The notes under the pieces are model-generated. The model did not search any database. It was not told the DNA's origin and saw only the letters and a list, made by a program, of their open reading frames with translations. This document shows positions 8,673 to 18,377 of a stretch of 64,000 nucleotides of DNA, piece by piece. The translations under genes were made by a program, and so were the position numbers. Every line of letters starts with the position of its first letter. The first letter of the stretch is position 1. The DNA comes from Borrelia parkeri (lineage in GTDB: Bacteria > Spirochaetota > Spirochaetia > Borreliales > Borreliaceae): the NCBI RefSeq assembly GCF_023035815.1, contig NZ_CP073159.1:62001-126000 (forward strand), in the 5' to 3' direction.

Positions 8673-10060
8673 TCATAATATTATTTTTAATCTTAACATT
8701 AAAACTAGCATATCCTCAAAGTAACATTGAGTATGGTTTTTCTTATATCATCAACACACAAGATGAAAATAAAAATCTTCAAGAAGGCATTGAGCAAACA
8801 CTAGATAAAATTTATAAGACAATCAATGAACATATTGTCAATGACAATGATAAAGATTTCATCAGACGCATTTACATAAATCAAAATATAGTAAATAAAG
8901 AACAAGAGTTCAGCAAACTAAAAGAAAATATGGACAAAAAAAAACTACAGAATACAATAAGTTCCAGAGAAGAAAATAAAATAGAAATCAAGATAAATGA
9001 GCTTAAAAAAGACATTGAAAATATTAAAATTAAACAAAAAGAATTTGAAGAGTACCTTATAAATTTAAAAAAAATGAAAACAAAATACATAAAACATAAA
9101 GAAAAAATACATCCATCAAATTTAAACACAGAATTTTTAATAAGTCAAGAGCTATTTTTTATCAATTACATACATCTTAAAAAGATAGAAAAATATTATC
9201 TAGTTGAAATTAGCAATATCACTCCTCAAGGAGTCAAGGTTAAAAAAGAAATTTTTCACCTATCATCATCCGTTGATGATATTGCAAACAAAATAGCAGA
9301 GCTTAGTTTTGAAGAAATATTAGGAAGAGAATTTATTAAGATTAAGATCAATGTCATCAATAATTTAGATGCCAAAATATATATAAACGAACAATTTGTA
9401 TCAAAAGGAATATATAACAATGATATATGGGATATTTCTAAACTCCCTAACAAAGAAATTATCATTAACATCATAAGCACAACTTACAAACCCCATACAG
9501 TAAAGCAAAAGGTAAAAAGCGGAGATACAATTAACTTAAATATTAACTTACAAAAAGCAAATTCTAGAAAAATACCAATTACAAGTAATGTAACATCCAA
9601 AGTATTTAAAAAAGGAATATTCATAGGAGAAACTCCAATTGAAATTGAAGAACCTGAGGGCATAGAATCTATTTTATTACAAGCTAAAGGATACAAAAAC
9701 ATGTTCAAAATGATAAGCAAAGAAGACAAAGAAATTAATATTGAAATGTTAAAAGACAATAAAAGTGAGCTTATTATAAAAAGAGATCAATTCTATATAA
9801 ACCTCGGGATCTTCACATTAAATTTAATAGGTACTGCCTTTGCCATAACAAAATATAATGAATCATCAGAACTGTATAATATCGCTTTAAAGAATATTAT
9901 TAAACGTAAAATAACACCTCAGGATCTATACAACGTAAAATCAGAACAAATGATTACAACATTTTTACTTGGTACAGGAATTACACTTTCTGTTGGCAGT
10001 TTTATACCGTTAATAATTCATCTGGTACAATATATTCAAGAAGCAAGCAGAGGTGAATAA
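8654..10060 (+). CDS. PEGA-domain membrane-associated protein, unknown function
   Basis: A 468-residue protein with an N-terminal signal peptide or anchor (hydrophobic residues about 5-20, ending AYPQS). A strongly charged coiled coil spans about 75-160, rich in Lys, Glu and Ile. Two PEGA-like beta domains follow: residues about 225-300 (DAKIYINEQFVSKG, then YKPHTVKQKVKSGD) and about 305-375 (GIFIGETPIEIEEPEG, then LLQAKGYKN). Two hydrophobic segments near 385-402 and 435-460 close the protein. PEGA domains usually occur in surface or envelope proteins. The start lies inside the end of prfB (19-base overlap), implying coupling. No enzyme motif is visible and I make no functional claim beyond envelope association. 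Confidence 0.72.
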   Translation: MEKSKLIIILFLILTLKLAYPQSNIEYGFSYIINTQDENKNLQEGIEQTLDKIYKTINEHIVNDNDKDFIRRIYINQNIVNKEQEFSKLKENMDKKKLQNTISSREENKIEIKINELKKDIENIKIKQKEFEEYLINLKKMKTKYIKHKEKIHPSNLNTEFLISQELFFINYIHLKKIEKYYLVEISNITPQGVKVKKEIFHLSSSVDDIANKIAELSFEEILGREFIKIKINVINNLDAKIYINEQFVSKGIYNNDIWDISKLPNKEIIINIISTTYKPHTVKQKVKSGDTINLNINLQKANSRKIPITSNVTSKVFKKGIFIGETPIEIEEPEGIESILLQAKGYKNMFKMISKEDKEINIEMLKDNKSELIIKRDQFYINLGIFTLNLIGTAFAITKYNESSELYNIALKNIIKRKITPQDLYNVKSEQMITTFLLGTGITLSVGSFIPLIIHLVQYIQEASRGE

Positions 10061-10101
10061 ATTATTGTAAAATTACTTAGTAAACAATAAAAAATAGGAG
10101 A

Positions 10102-10956
10102 ATGAAAATTTTGGGTATTTTTGACAAGATAAAAAACTTATTTAAGAACAGAGAAAAAACACAAATATTTGAAAAATTAGAAGATATTCTCTTAGAAGCA
10201 GATATTAAAAATGATATAGTAATTGAAATAATAGAAAATATAAAAAAACTTAGGGTCAAAGATGAAGAAGAAACACTCTTAAAACTAAAAGACTTTCTTA
10301 AAAGTTACATAAACCAACAATCCCTCAACTTAGAGAATAAAAGATTAAACATCTTATTGATAATTGGGGTAAACGGAGTTGGCAAGACCTCAAGCATCAT
10401 AAAGCTTGCAAATAAATTTAAAAATGAAGGTAAAAACGTATTAATAGCTGCAGCAGACACATTCAGAGCAGCAGCAATTGAACAAATTAAAATACAGAGC
10501 GAAAAAATTGGAATTAAAGTCATATCTCAAAATCAAGGAAGCGACGCAGCAGCAGTAATATTTGACAGCATTTCAAGTGCAAAGACCAAAAATTATGATA
10601 TATTAATAATTGACACAGCAGGAAGACTTCAAAACAAAGAAAATCTAATCAAAGAACTCCAAAAGATGGATAATGTAATCAAAAAGCAAATGATCAAAAC
10701 AGATGTCAACTATAAAAAGATACTAGTAATAGACTCTATCTCTGGAAAGAATATAAACAATCAAACAGAAATATTTAACAAAGCAATAGAAATTGATGGA
10801 ATAATAGCCACAAAATTTGACTCATCATCTAGAGCAGGTGGAATAATAAATATCTCAAAATTATTTAAGAAACCAATATACTTTTTTACATTTGGAGAAC
10901 AAGTAGAACATATTAAAGAATTCAACACTGATGACTACTTGAATAAATTATTATGA
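10102..10956 (+). CDS. ftsY: Signal recognition particle receptor FtsY
   Basis: SRP receptor GTPase that docks SRP-ribosome complexes at the inner membrane for co-translational insertion. The NG domain is complete: P-loop GVNGVGKT at 89-96, DTFRAAA (SRP insertion box), DTAGR, and TKFDSSSRAGG as the G4/closing motif. The acidic A domain of E. coli is absent, giving a minimal 284-residue FtsY. Start choice is uncertain: the AGGAG at 10096-10100 is only one base from the ATG at 10102, while an in-frame TTG at 10111 has a 10-base spacing and would begin MGIFDKIK, a common FtsY start. The stop overlaps the next gene by 4 bases. Confidence 0.93.
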   Translation: MKILGIFDKIKNLFKNREKTQIFEKLEDILLEADIKNDIVIEIIENIKKLRVKDEEETLLKLKDFLKSYINQQSLNLENKRLNILLIIGVNGVGKTSSIIKLANKFKNEGKNVLIAAADTFRAAAIEQIKIQSEKIGIKVISQNQGSDAAAVIFDSISSAKTKNYDILIIDTAGRLQNKENLIKELQKMDNVIKKQMIKTDVNYKKILVIDSISGKNINNQTEIFNKAIEIDGIIATKFDSSSRAGGIINISKLFKKPIYFFTFGEQVEHIKEFNTDDYLNKLL

Positions 10957-12014
10957 CAAAAAAGATAGTAATCTTATTCTTAATATTTATAATACCAAGT
11001 GCATATGGGCAAAATTACTTTATATCCGACGTATTTTTCAATAAGTATCAAGAAATATATGAAATTCCACAAACAGGATTCTACATTGAATACACGAAAA
11101 TTAATGAAATTGAAAAATTTAGTCTCTTTAAAGACCTACAACTGATAAAATACAAAACACAGAAAACAATAAAAGACGATAAAAAAAAACTAACATTTTA
11201 TAATGAAAAAGATATCAAAACAAAAGAAGAAATTTATGACAACTTGAATAATAAAATACAAGAAATAAAATATAGTCCTAAAGGAATAATTCTTGAATCT
11301 GTAGATTATTTTTATAAAAACAATGATTTAATTTATAAAGAAATCAAAATTTTAAATCAAAAGACAAAAACACTATACTACATGAAAGATTCTAATGGGA
11401 AGCTTTTAAAAATAACAGGTTCAGATTTTCAAGTTTGGAATTACGGAATCAATGGAGAGATAAAGTCCACATATTTTGACATAAAAAAATCCAAAACAAA
11501 AGTAATCCAATATGATGATCAAAAAAGACATTTAGAAAGCATAATATTAGACAATAACAAAATTAAATCTAGAGAAAAAAATCAATATTTAGATGATAAT
11601 GAAGTAATCAATACCGAAGAAAAAGAAGAAGGCAACATAAAAGTTATATCAAAATATAAAGGTCCCAACTTAATCAAAAAAGAAATATACAAAAACAATG
11701 AAATAACAGAGATCAGTGATTTTGAATATAATGAATCTGGAAACGTTATAGTTGAAAATGTAACTGTAAAAGAAAACAAAAAAGAACATAACACTAAAAC
11801 AAAATATGAATATAATTCTGATAATAGATTAACTTCAAAAACAATTTATGAGAATAACTTAATATTATTAAAAACCGACTATTTTAATGATCATGAATAC
11901 GAACAAGAAATATACTACAATGGAAATCCTATCTTTAAAGTAAGATATAAAAATGACGAAATTATTGAAGAAATAAATAAAGATATTAACAGAGATAAAA
12001 ATGGGATTAAATAA
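10953..12014 (+). CDS. Secreted repeat protein, unknown function
   Basis: A 353-residue protein with a clear signal peptide (basic start MTKK, hydrophobic core, SAYG-Q cleavage near 19-20). From about residue 95 it shows degenerate 20-25-residue repeats of the general form Y-x-Y/D-x-x-G/R-x-L followed by charged residues, for example near YSPKGIILES, YDDQKRHLES, FEYNESGNV and YEYNSDNRLTSK. These resemble YD/MORN-like beta repeats of periplasmic or surface proteins. It overlaps ftsY by 4 bases and the LolC-like permease by 14, so it is made together with the protein-targeting and lipoprotein-export genes. A periplasmic role in envelope biogenesis is a reasonable guess only. Confidence 0.65.
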   Translation: MTKKIVILFLIFIIPSAYGQNYFISDVFFNKYQEIYEIPQTGFYIEYTKINEIEKFSLFKDLQLIKYKTQKTIKDDKKKLTFYNEKDIKTKEEIYDNLNNKIQEIKYSPKGIILESVDYFYKNNDLIYKEIKILNQKTKTLYYMKDSNGKLLKITGSDFQVWNYGINGEIKSTYFDIKKSKTKVIQYDDQKRHLESIILDNNKIKSREKNQYLDDNEVINTEEKEEGNIKVISKYKGPNLIKKEIYKNNEITEISDFEYNESGNVIVENVTVKENKKEHNTKTKYEYNSDNRLTSKTIYENNLILLKTDYFNDHEYEQEIYYNGNPIFKVRYKNDEIIEEINKDINRDKNGIK

Positions 12015-13248
12015 ATTTTTATTGAAAAGATTGATTTTAGATGAACAAAATAGTTTATCACTCACAATTGTAATAATTTTAAGCATAGTGCTTGGACAAA
12101 TAATTATCATTATCACAATATCAATAATGAATGGTTTTCAAAATGACTTTTTCACAAGCATATCTACTTTAGAAAGTGGTAATTTAAAAATTGAAAGCCA
12201 ATTAAATGATCAAGAGCTTAATGCTCTCAAAGAGATTAAAGAAATAATTCAAATAAATAAAATCTATGAAACACAAGGCATTGGAATCGAAAACTATTAC
12301 TATCCAAGTATCTTGAATATCATTGCACTTGACACAAAAGACATCATAGAAGATAAAAATTTTATCCTACTAACAGGCCTTACACAATCTGAACTCCAAC
12401 TTAATGATGATGAAATCATAATAGGAGATGTACTCTCATATAACTTAGGCCTACTTGAAGGCGACATAATAGGATTAATATTAAGTGATGAAATAAAAAA
12501 TTTACAAACATTAAAAAACGAAGTAAAATACTTTAAAATAAAAGCCATTTTTAAGAGCAATTATGCCAAAATAAATGAATCCACAATATTTATGAATATT
12601 AATTACTTTTACAAAAAACAAATTATCAAAGAATCAGATATTAAATATCAAATAAAAACACAAAATTTATATCCCAGCAAAAGCTTAATAAACAAAATAA
12701 AAAATATTAATCCCAAAATCCAATTTAAACCATGGAACGAATATAATAAAGAATTCTATAAAGCACTAAAAATAGAAAGGAATACAATGTTAATCATTTT
12801 AACAAGCATATTTCTTGTCATTGCCGTTAACACATATTATTTACAAAAAAGAATAATAATCAATAAAAGCAAATCAATTTCAATAATTTTATCCTTAGGG
12901 CTTAAATCGCAAAAAATTAGGAAAATTTTCTTAATTCATTCAGTAATAATCTGCATACTCGGGAGCATTATTGGATTAATTGCGGGCATTATAATATCTT
13001 CAAATATCAATGAAATTTTAAATGTAATTGATATTTTAATAAACAGCCTGATTAATACTATAAATTATATATTAAAATTAAAACTAGAAAATATAGAAAT
13101 AAAAATAGTTAAAAATACAATTACACCTAAAATATTTTTAAGTGATTTAATGTTCACACTATTTTTTGCTTGCTTGTTTACCATATGCTCAAGCCTAAAG
13201 GTAACAAAAAAGATCAAATATGTTGATAAAATAAACGGAGCCTCATAA
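12001..13248 (+). CDS. ABC transporter permease, LolC/LolE-like
   Basis: A 415-residue FtsX/MacB-type permease: one helix near residues 20-42 (SLTIVIILSIVLGQIIIIITISIMNGF region), a large periplasmic domain of roughly 200 residues, then three helices near 258-280, 300-330 and 375-395. This topology, and the sandwich arrangement with an ATPase and a second permease, is that of the LolCDE system that extracts lipoproteins from the inner membrane for transfer to the outer membrane. Borrelia is unusually rich in lipoproteins, so a Lol system is expected. Assignment as LolC versus LolE is by order only. Confidence 0.78.
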   Translation: MGLNKFLLKRLILDEQNSLSLTIVIILSIVLGQIIIIITISIMNGFQNDFFTSISTLESGNLKIESQLNDQELNALKEIKEIIQINKIYETQGIGIENYYYPSILNIIALDTKDIIEDKNFILLTGLTQSELQLNDDEIIIGDVLSYNLGLLEGDIIGLILSDEIKNLQTLKNEVKYFKIKAIFKSNYAKINESTIFMNINYFYKKQIIKESDIKYQIKTQNLYPSKSLINKIKNINPKIQFKPWNEYNKEFYKALKIERNTMLIILTSIFLVIAVNTYYLQKRIIINKSKSISIILSLGLKSQKIRKIFLIHSVIICILGSIIGLIAGIIISSNINEILNVIDILINSLINTINYILKLKLENIEIKIVKNTITPKIFLSDLMFTLFFACLFTICSSLKVTKKIKYVDKINGAS

Positions 13249-13929
13249 ATGAAAAATATTATATGTATAACGGAAATACATAAAACATACACGAAAAACA
13301 AAACAAAAATAAAAGTATTAGAAAATTTAAATTTAAATATAAAAGATGGTGAGTTTATTTCAATTCAAGGCAAAAGTGGATGTGGAAAATCTACACTTTT
13401 TAACATCATATCAGGAATTGATAAAATGGATTCAGGCGATATAATTTCATGCGGCATATCTTTAAAAAATGCAAGTGAGAAAACCCTAAGTTTATATAAA
13501 AACAAAAAAATAGGTCTTGTATTTCAAAATCACAATTTAATTGATGAGTTTAGTGTATTTGAAAATATTATTTTACCTAAAATAATCGAGGGGAAAGATA
13601 ACTTAGAAACAATAAATAGAAAAGCTCTACGTTTAATGAAAATATTAGAAATAGATACAAGAGGAGATCACTACCCTTCAGAACTCTCAGGAGGAGAAGC
13701 ACAAAGAGCAGCAATTGCAAGGGCTTTAATAAATGAACCGAATATAATCTTATGCGATGAACCTACTGGTAATCTGGATATTAACACCGCAAAAACAGTA
13801 GAATCTTTATTAATAAACACAGCTAAAACATTTCACAAAACACTAATTTTAGTCAGTCATAATCCAGAATTTTCAAATAAAGCAGATATAAAATATGAAC
13901 TTAAAGAAAAAACATTAAAGAGAATATGA
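13249..13929 (+). CDS. lolD: ABC transporter ATP-binding protein, LolD-like
   Basis: A 226-residue ATPase of the LolD/MacB family. Walker A is GKSGCGKST (41-49), the Q-loop is VFQN (Gln93), the signature is LSGGE (146-150), Walker B ends in CDEP with Asp170/Glu171, and the H-loop is SHNPEF (His204). All catalytic residues are present. It starts at the base after the upstream permease stop and overlaps the downstream permease by 4 bases, so the three proteins are expressed in equal amounts as one transporter. Expected role is energising release of outer-membrane-destined lipoproteins. Confidence 0.88.
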   Translation: MKNIICITEIHKTYTKNKTKIKVLENLNLNIKDGEFISIQGKSGCGKSTLFNIISGIDKMDSGDIISCGISLKNASEKTLSLYKNKKIGLVFQNHNLIDEFSVFENIILPKIIEGKDNLETINRKALRLMKILEIDTRGDHYPSELSGGEAQRAAIARALINEPNIILCDEPTGNLDINTAKTVESLLINTAKTFHKTLILVSHNPEFSNKADIKYELKEKTLKRI

Positions 13930-15176
13930 TGCGTCCAAATATCAAAGAACTCACAAAAATAGCATACATAATATTTATAAATTCAAAAAATAAAAAAGCC
14001 TTGATTGGTTCTGGCATGTCTTTAAGTTTAGTCATGATTCCTTTAATTATTGTCTACTACATGTCAAACAATATAATGAATTCTACAATAGAAAAATACA
14101 TTGAAAATGAAGGATTTTCCGTACAAATTGAATATAATGAAATTCAAAAAGATATATATCTTAGATCTAAACTAGAAAAATTAAAAAAAGAATACCAAGA
14201 TGATGAACTAAGATATTTTTTTGAAAGAAGAACCTACGGAATAATCGGAAATAATAAAAAACAAGGTGTATTAATAAGAGCAGTAGAGAACAAATTTATT
14301 GATGAAAATAAACATATAAAATTAATAGACGGCAAAAAAAGCTTCAACAAAAATGAAATATTGATATCAAAACAAATTAAAGACAGACTTAATTTAAACA
14401 TCAACGAATCTATTTATATAGTAGTACCAAATAATAAACATCAAAAAATATTTCCCAAAGCAAAAAAGTTTAATATATCCGGAATCATTGAAACGGGTTT
14501 AAGGGAAATTGATAAAAACTTAGTTCTCATTTCACTACAAGATTCAAATATCATGTCGGAAGAATTTTCGAAAAGTATAATTGGAATTTCTATCAAACCC
14601 AATACCAAAGAAAAAACTGATAATTTAAAGAAAAACATTAAAAAAGAATTCCAAGAATACAAAATAAAAACATTTTATGAGCTTTACTTAAACAAATATA
14701 CAAACTTAGATATCAGCAAAAAACTCTTAATATTTATTATGGCATTTATTGTAATATTTGCAAGTATTAATATATCCTCATCCCTTTGTATGTTAATACT
14801 TGAAAATAAAAAGAAAATTGCAATATTTAAATCAATTGGAATGAATAATTCAAGTCTTAAACTAATATTTATATTAATAGCACTTGTTCTAAGCTCAATA
14901 TCTTGTATAATAGGAATAATAATTGGAAATTATATAACCATTAATATCGAACGTTTAATTAATATAATAGATATTATTATTAATACAATTTTAAAAATAT
15001 TTGGAACTGATAATACAGAACTTTTAAACTCTGATTATTATATCTCTGAATTTAATATCAAAATAAGTTACAAATTTAGCTTAATTATTCTTTTATCTTA
15101 CACACTAATCAGTATTACAACAACGCTTATTCCTCTCAATATTATTTCAAAGTTTAAAGAAAAAGAAATTCTATAG
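13926..15176 (+). CDS. ABC transporter permease, LolE/LolC-like
   Basis: A 416-residue second permease with the same plan as the one upstream of the ATPase: N-terminal helix about 30-50 (MSLSLVMIPLIIVYYMS), periplasmic domain to about 265, then three helices near 268-295, 315-345 and 380-405. The two permeases are only weakly alike, as LolC and LolE are. This is the last gene of the left plus-strand run. The 29-base gap to the convergent minus-strand gene contains only A/T-rich sequence with a weak TATTTTT/AAAAATA stem. Confidence 0.78.
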   Translation: MMRPNIKELTKIAYIIFINSKNKKALIGSGMSLSLVMIPLIIVYYMSNNIMNSTIEKYIENEGFSVQIEYNEIQKDIYLRSKLEKLKKEYQDDELRYFFERRTYGIIGNNKKQGVLIRAVENKFIDENKHIKLIDGKKSFNKNEILISKQIKDRLNLNINESIYIVVPNNKHQKIFPKAKKFNISGIIETGLREIDKNLVLISLQDSNIMSEEFSKSIIGISIKPNTKEKTDNLKKNIKKEFQEYKIKTFYELYLNKYTNLDISKKLLIFIMAFIVIFASINISSSLCMLILENKKKIAIFKSIGMNNSSLKLIFILIALVLSSISCIIGIIIGNYITINIERLINIIDIIINTILKIFGTDNTELLNSDYYISEFNIKISYKFSLIILLSYTLISITTTLIPLNIISKFKEKEIL

Positions 15177-15205
15177 ATAAATCAATATTTTTATACAAAA
15201 AAATA

Positions 15206-16489
15206 CTATCTTACAAATACATTCACAATCTTAATAGAAGACAACTCTTCTTTAATATTTGGATAAATCTCTTTTGGAAAAATAGTCTTTAACGAAAAAC
15301 TTTGCCTAGAATAAGGCTTAAGAAAAGAATTGGATTCAGAAATTAACTTCCGTTGCAGCGACCTAATAATCTGACTATCCTTAGAAACATAAGTCACTTC
15401 AATTTCCAAATCTTTAATATTATCCTTTGAATCATTGTAAACCTCTATTAAAGAATTAGCCTCATAAATTCCAAAAGATTCATTAAAATAACTACCAAGA
15501 TATTTAAAATTTAACATTGAAGAACTTGTTTCTAAATTAACACTAGACAAATTATCAACTTCACTAAAAAATTCAACTAAACGTATATCAAGAACCATTT
15601 TTTTAGGATGTCCATTAATCTCTTTAGAAATATTGTATATAAAATCAATTGGAGCATACACACCTTTACTCCACTTATTAGGAAAATCACTTGTCTTTTC
15701 AAAAACATTATTTAAAATAGGCTTTCCTAAATCATCATAAACAGTAACACCATAATAAATCCTTTTAATAGGATCTTTAGCTGAAACAATTCCTGCTTTT
15801 AGCTGATAAGCATGTGCATCTTCAAAAACTAACACTTTAGCATCTTCAACTTCAACATGATATAAAACATAAGGACCTGCAGCAAGATTAACAGATTCAA
15901 CCACTAAATCAGATGCCCTTGTAACTGAAGGTAACCCTTGAAAAGTGTTTCTATGAACATCTTTTACTTCATCAAGCTCTTCATAGCCACTAATAAAGGG
16001 ATGCATTATTGTATATGTAATAAATGCAATAATAGCTATTAATACAAAACTTAACAATAATATTAATACTCGATGTTTTAACCTCTCAGCTTCATCATAA
16101 TCTTTTAAGTTAATCCCACTCACTATTCCAAATTCTCGAGCCTGTAAACTTATATGCATCAATTTTTGATTTACATTGTTACTATCTATTCTTTTTACAA
16201 GTCTCTTATAAAAATTAAAAAATGAAGCAAAAATAGATTTATCATGAAGAGAATACAAATATATAGTCTCAAGTTCTCTTAAAGAATCACTCAGTTCCCC
16301 CATTTCCTCTAATCGCCGAGCTCTATCATATATCTTAGAAAAACGCATTTCAATATTTTCAATATCAGCATCAGAGATATCTGCTCGTTCAATAATATCC
16401 TTTATACTGTTTTCTTTTAAAATCTTATTTTTATACTTAGACAGCTTAGATAAATAAATCTTAATTCTTTCTTCAGAAGTTTTACTCAT
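15206..16489 (-). CDS. Membrane-anchored protein of unknown function
   Basis: I recognise no family. The 427-residue protein has a predominantly helical, charged cytoplasmic half (about 1-140, possibly TPR-like around DSLRELETIYLYSLHDK), a single clear membrane helix at about 143-163 (LILLLSFVLIAIIAFITYTI), and a 260-residue beta-rich C-terminal half that would lie outside the inner membrane. It is translationally coupled to the upstream 105-residue gene (8-base overlap). The two transcripts from left and right converge at its 3' end. A bitopic sensor or scaffold is conceivable, but the sequence does not say which. Confidence 0.65.
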   Translation of the reverse strand: MSKTSEERIKIYLSKLSKYKNKILKENSIKDIIERADISDADIENIEMRFSKIYDRARRLEEMGELSDSLRELETIYLYSLHDKSIFASFFNFYKRLVKRIDSNNVNQKLMHISLQAREFGIVSGINLKDYDEAERLKHRVLILLLSFVLIAIIAFITYTIMHPFISGYEELDEVKDVHRNTFQGLPSVTRASDLVVESVNLAAGPYVLYHVEVEDAKVLVFEDAHAYQLKAGIVSAKDPIKRIYYGVTVYDDLGKPILNNVFEKTSDFPNKWSKGVYAPIDFIYNISKEINGHPKKMVLDIRLVEFFSEVDNLSSVNLETSSSMLNFKYLGSYFNESFGIYEANSLIEVYNDSKDNIKDLEIEVTYVSKDSQIIRSLQRKLISESNSFLKPYSRQSFSLKTIFPKEIYPNIKEELSSIKIVNVFVR

Positions 16490-16799
16490 TATCTTCTAAT
16501 TCATCAACTTTTTTTAAGAGCCAATAAGCAATATTTTTAGCAGTATCTTTTGTAATAGAAATCCCAACAAAAGAATTTATTAAAATTATTTTCTCTTTAG
16601 AACCCTTAAACTCTCCAGAAATCTCTTCCAAGACACCCTCTTTAGTCTTAGTATAAACAATTTCTTCAGGAATTTCTGTGGATTCAAAGACAAGATCACA
16701 AAAAATCTCTCCAGTATTAGTTACACTGCCATAAATATTATTAATAGGTACTAATTTATAATCCTCTGCTTTTTCAAATCTATAAATTATTTCTTTCAT
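16482..16799 (-). CDS. Small conserved protein of unknown function
   Basis: A 105-residue soluble protein with no signal peptide or membrane helix and many acidic residues. No motif recognised. It overlaps the downstream membrane-anchored gene by 8 bases and is probably its partner. No Shine-Dalgarno precedes the ATG. An extended -10 (TGT-TATAAT, minus strand, 16807-16815) ends only 7 bases before the start codon, so the mRNA may be leaderless. Confidence 0.65.
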   Translation of the reverse strand: MKEIIYRFEKAEDYKLVPINNIYGSVTNTGEIFCDLVFESTEIPEEIVYTKTKEGVLEEISGEFKGSKEKIILINSFVGISITKDTAKNIAYWLLKKVDELEDNE

Positions 16800-16806
16800 A
16801 AAACGA

Positions 16807-16815
16807 ATTATAACA
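16807..16815 (-). promoter_or_regulatory. Extended -10 promoter of the 105-residue gene, possibly leaderless
   Basis: Minus strand reads TG-T-TATAAT. The -10 hexamer occupies 16807-16812 and the ATG begins at 16799, placing the predicted transcription start at or within a base or two of the start codon. No -35 is obvious. Confidence 0.55.
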
Positions 16816-16942
16816 TAAACATATCTTTAAAATATAAAAGCTTAAAATTAAGCATAATGATAAAATATAGACATCAGAATACAAATTGACTTAACAAAAA
16901 AATATAAGAAATATTATATGTCAAAATAAAATAAAAAAATAA

Positions 16943-16951
16943 TGGTATAAT
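16943..16951 (+). promoter_or_regulatory. sufS promoter, extended -10
   Basis: TG-G-TATAAT with the hexamer at 16946-16951, about 45 bases before the sufS ATG. Predicted leader of about 38 bases. No convincing -35. A TTGACT at 16886 is too far upstream to pair with it. Confidence 0.55.
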
Positions 16952-16996
16952 TTTTAAAATAAAAATTCTTACATAAAAATAAAGAGTACTAAACAA

Positions 16997-18265
16997 ATGG
17001 ATCTTAATCTTATAAAAGACACAAATGAAAAAGTCAAAATCCTAAGGAAAGACTTCCCTATTCTAAATAAAACTATTAATGACAAAAAAATCATTTATTT
17101 TGACAATGCAGCAACTTCTCAAAAACCACAAAGTGTGATTTCATCTATAGTTGAATACTACACAAATTATAATGCAAATGTGTACAGAAGCGGACATGAA
17201 CTTGCAATACAATCCAGCTTAAAAGTAGAAAAAATAAGAAAAATTGTCAAAAATTTTATCAATGCAGAATCTTATAAAAACATAATATTTAATTCTGGTA
17301 CTACAGATGGAATAAACACAGTAGTAAATTCATTACTCTTTTCAAAACTTTTAAAAAAAAATGACGAAATCATTACAACAACTCTCGAACACAATAGTAA
17401 TTTGATTCCTTGGATAAGTATTGCCAAATTTTTAAAATTAAAAATTAAACTTGCAAAATTTAATGAAATGGGAATCATTCAACCAGAACAAATAAAAAAC
17501 TTAATTACAGATAAAACAAGAATTATTGCTATATCTAGCATAAACAATATATTAGGAACTATACAAGATTTAGAAACAATTGGAAAGCTTGCTAGAGATA
17601 ATAAAATTATTTTATTCATAGATGCAGCTCAAATGGCACCACATATGAATATAGATGTAAAAAAAATAGACTGTGATTTTTTAGTATTCTCAGGACACAA
17701 AATGCTTGCTCCAACAGGCATTGGAGTCTTATATATATCAGATAAAATTATAGATAAACTCAACAGTTCCAAATTAGGAGGTAACACCATAGAAGATATT
17801 TTCATGGAAAATGGAGAGCTTAACTTTAAAACTCTTGAGCCTCCAAATAAATTTGAATCGGGTACACCAAACATTGCAGGAATTATTGGTCTTGGCAAAG
17901 CAATAGAATATATTAATAACGTTTCAATGGAATTTATTCAAGAACATGATAGAGCACTGATTGAATATTGTGTTGCAAAACTAAAAGAAATTGACGAGGT
18001 TGAATTCATTCTAAATAAAGATATCAAACGGAAATCAATAATATCATTTACAGTAAAAGATATTCACTCACACGACATCGAGACATATCTTGATACAATG
18101 GGAATTGCAATTAGATCTGGGAAAACTTGCGCTTACCTTGCATTTTTTTCAGAAAATATCAAAAAAGACCATCTACTAAGAATAAGTTTTTACTTATACA
18201 ATACAAAAGAAGAAATTGATACTTTCATATCCTGCTTAAAGAGCACAATAAAAGCATTTTATTAA
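16997..18265 (+). CDS. sufS: Cysteine desulfurase, SufS type
   Basis: PLP enzyme that takes sulfur from cysteine as an enzyme-bound persulfide. At 422 residues it is full length. The PLP lysine is Lys235 in SGHKMLAP, the cofactor Asp209 lies in FIDAAQ, His131 in the EHNSNL block stacks on the ring, and the persulfide cysteine is Cys378 in RSGKTCAY. The short active-site loop is the group II (SufS) form. It is followed by sufU, the Zn-dependent sulfur acceptor of such enzymes; no SufBCD scaffold gene is nearby. In Borrelia, with little iron metabolism, delivery to tRNA thiolation is a likely main use, but that is inference. Confidence 0.93.
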   Translation: MDLNLIKDTNEKVKILRKDFPILNKTINDKKIIYFDNAATSQKPQSVISSIVEYYTNYNANVYRSGHELAIQSSLKVEKIRKIVKNFINAESYKNIIFNSGTTDGINTVVNSLLFSKLLKKNDEIITTTLEHNSNLIPWISIAKFLKLKIKLAKFNEMGIIQPEQIKNLITDKTRIIAISSINNILGTIQDLETIGKLARDNKIILFIDAAQMAPHMNIDVKKIDCDFLVFSGHKMLAPTGIGVLYISDKIIDKLNSSKLGGNTIEDIFMENGELNFKTLEPPNKFESGTPNIAGIIGLGKAIEYINNVSMEFIQEHDRALIEYCVAKLKEIDEVEFILNKDIKRKSIISFTVKDIHSHDIETYLDTMGIAIRSGKTCAYLAFFSENIKKDHLLRISFYLYNTKEEIDTFISCLKSTIKAFY

Positions 18266-18377
18266 ATTTATCTTTAAAAAAGCTCACAAAAGCTATTAAT
18301 TAGCTTACATAAAGATTATAACACTCAATAATATCAAAGATAATGTGTAGAAAATTTACTCATTACATAAAACTTAA

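Noticed and set aside
15177-15205. A/T-only stem as a terminator between convergent genes
   Set aside because: A 7-bp all-A/T stem is expected by chance in sequence of this composition; no distinctive T-tract.
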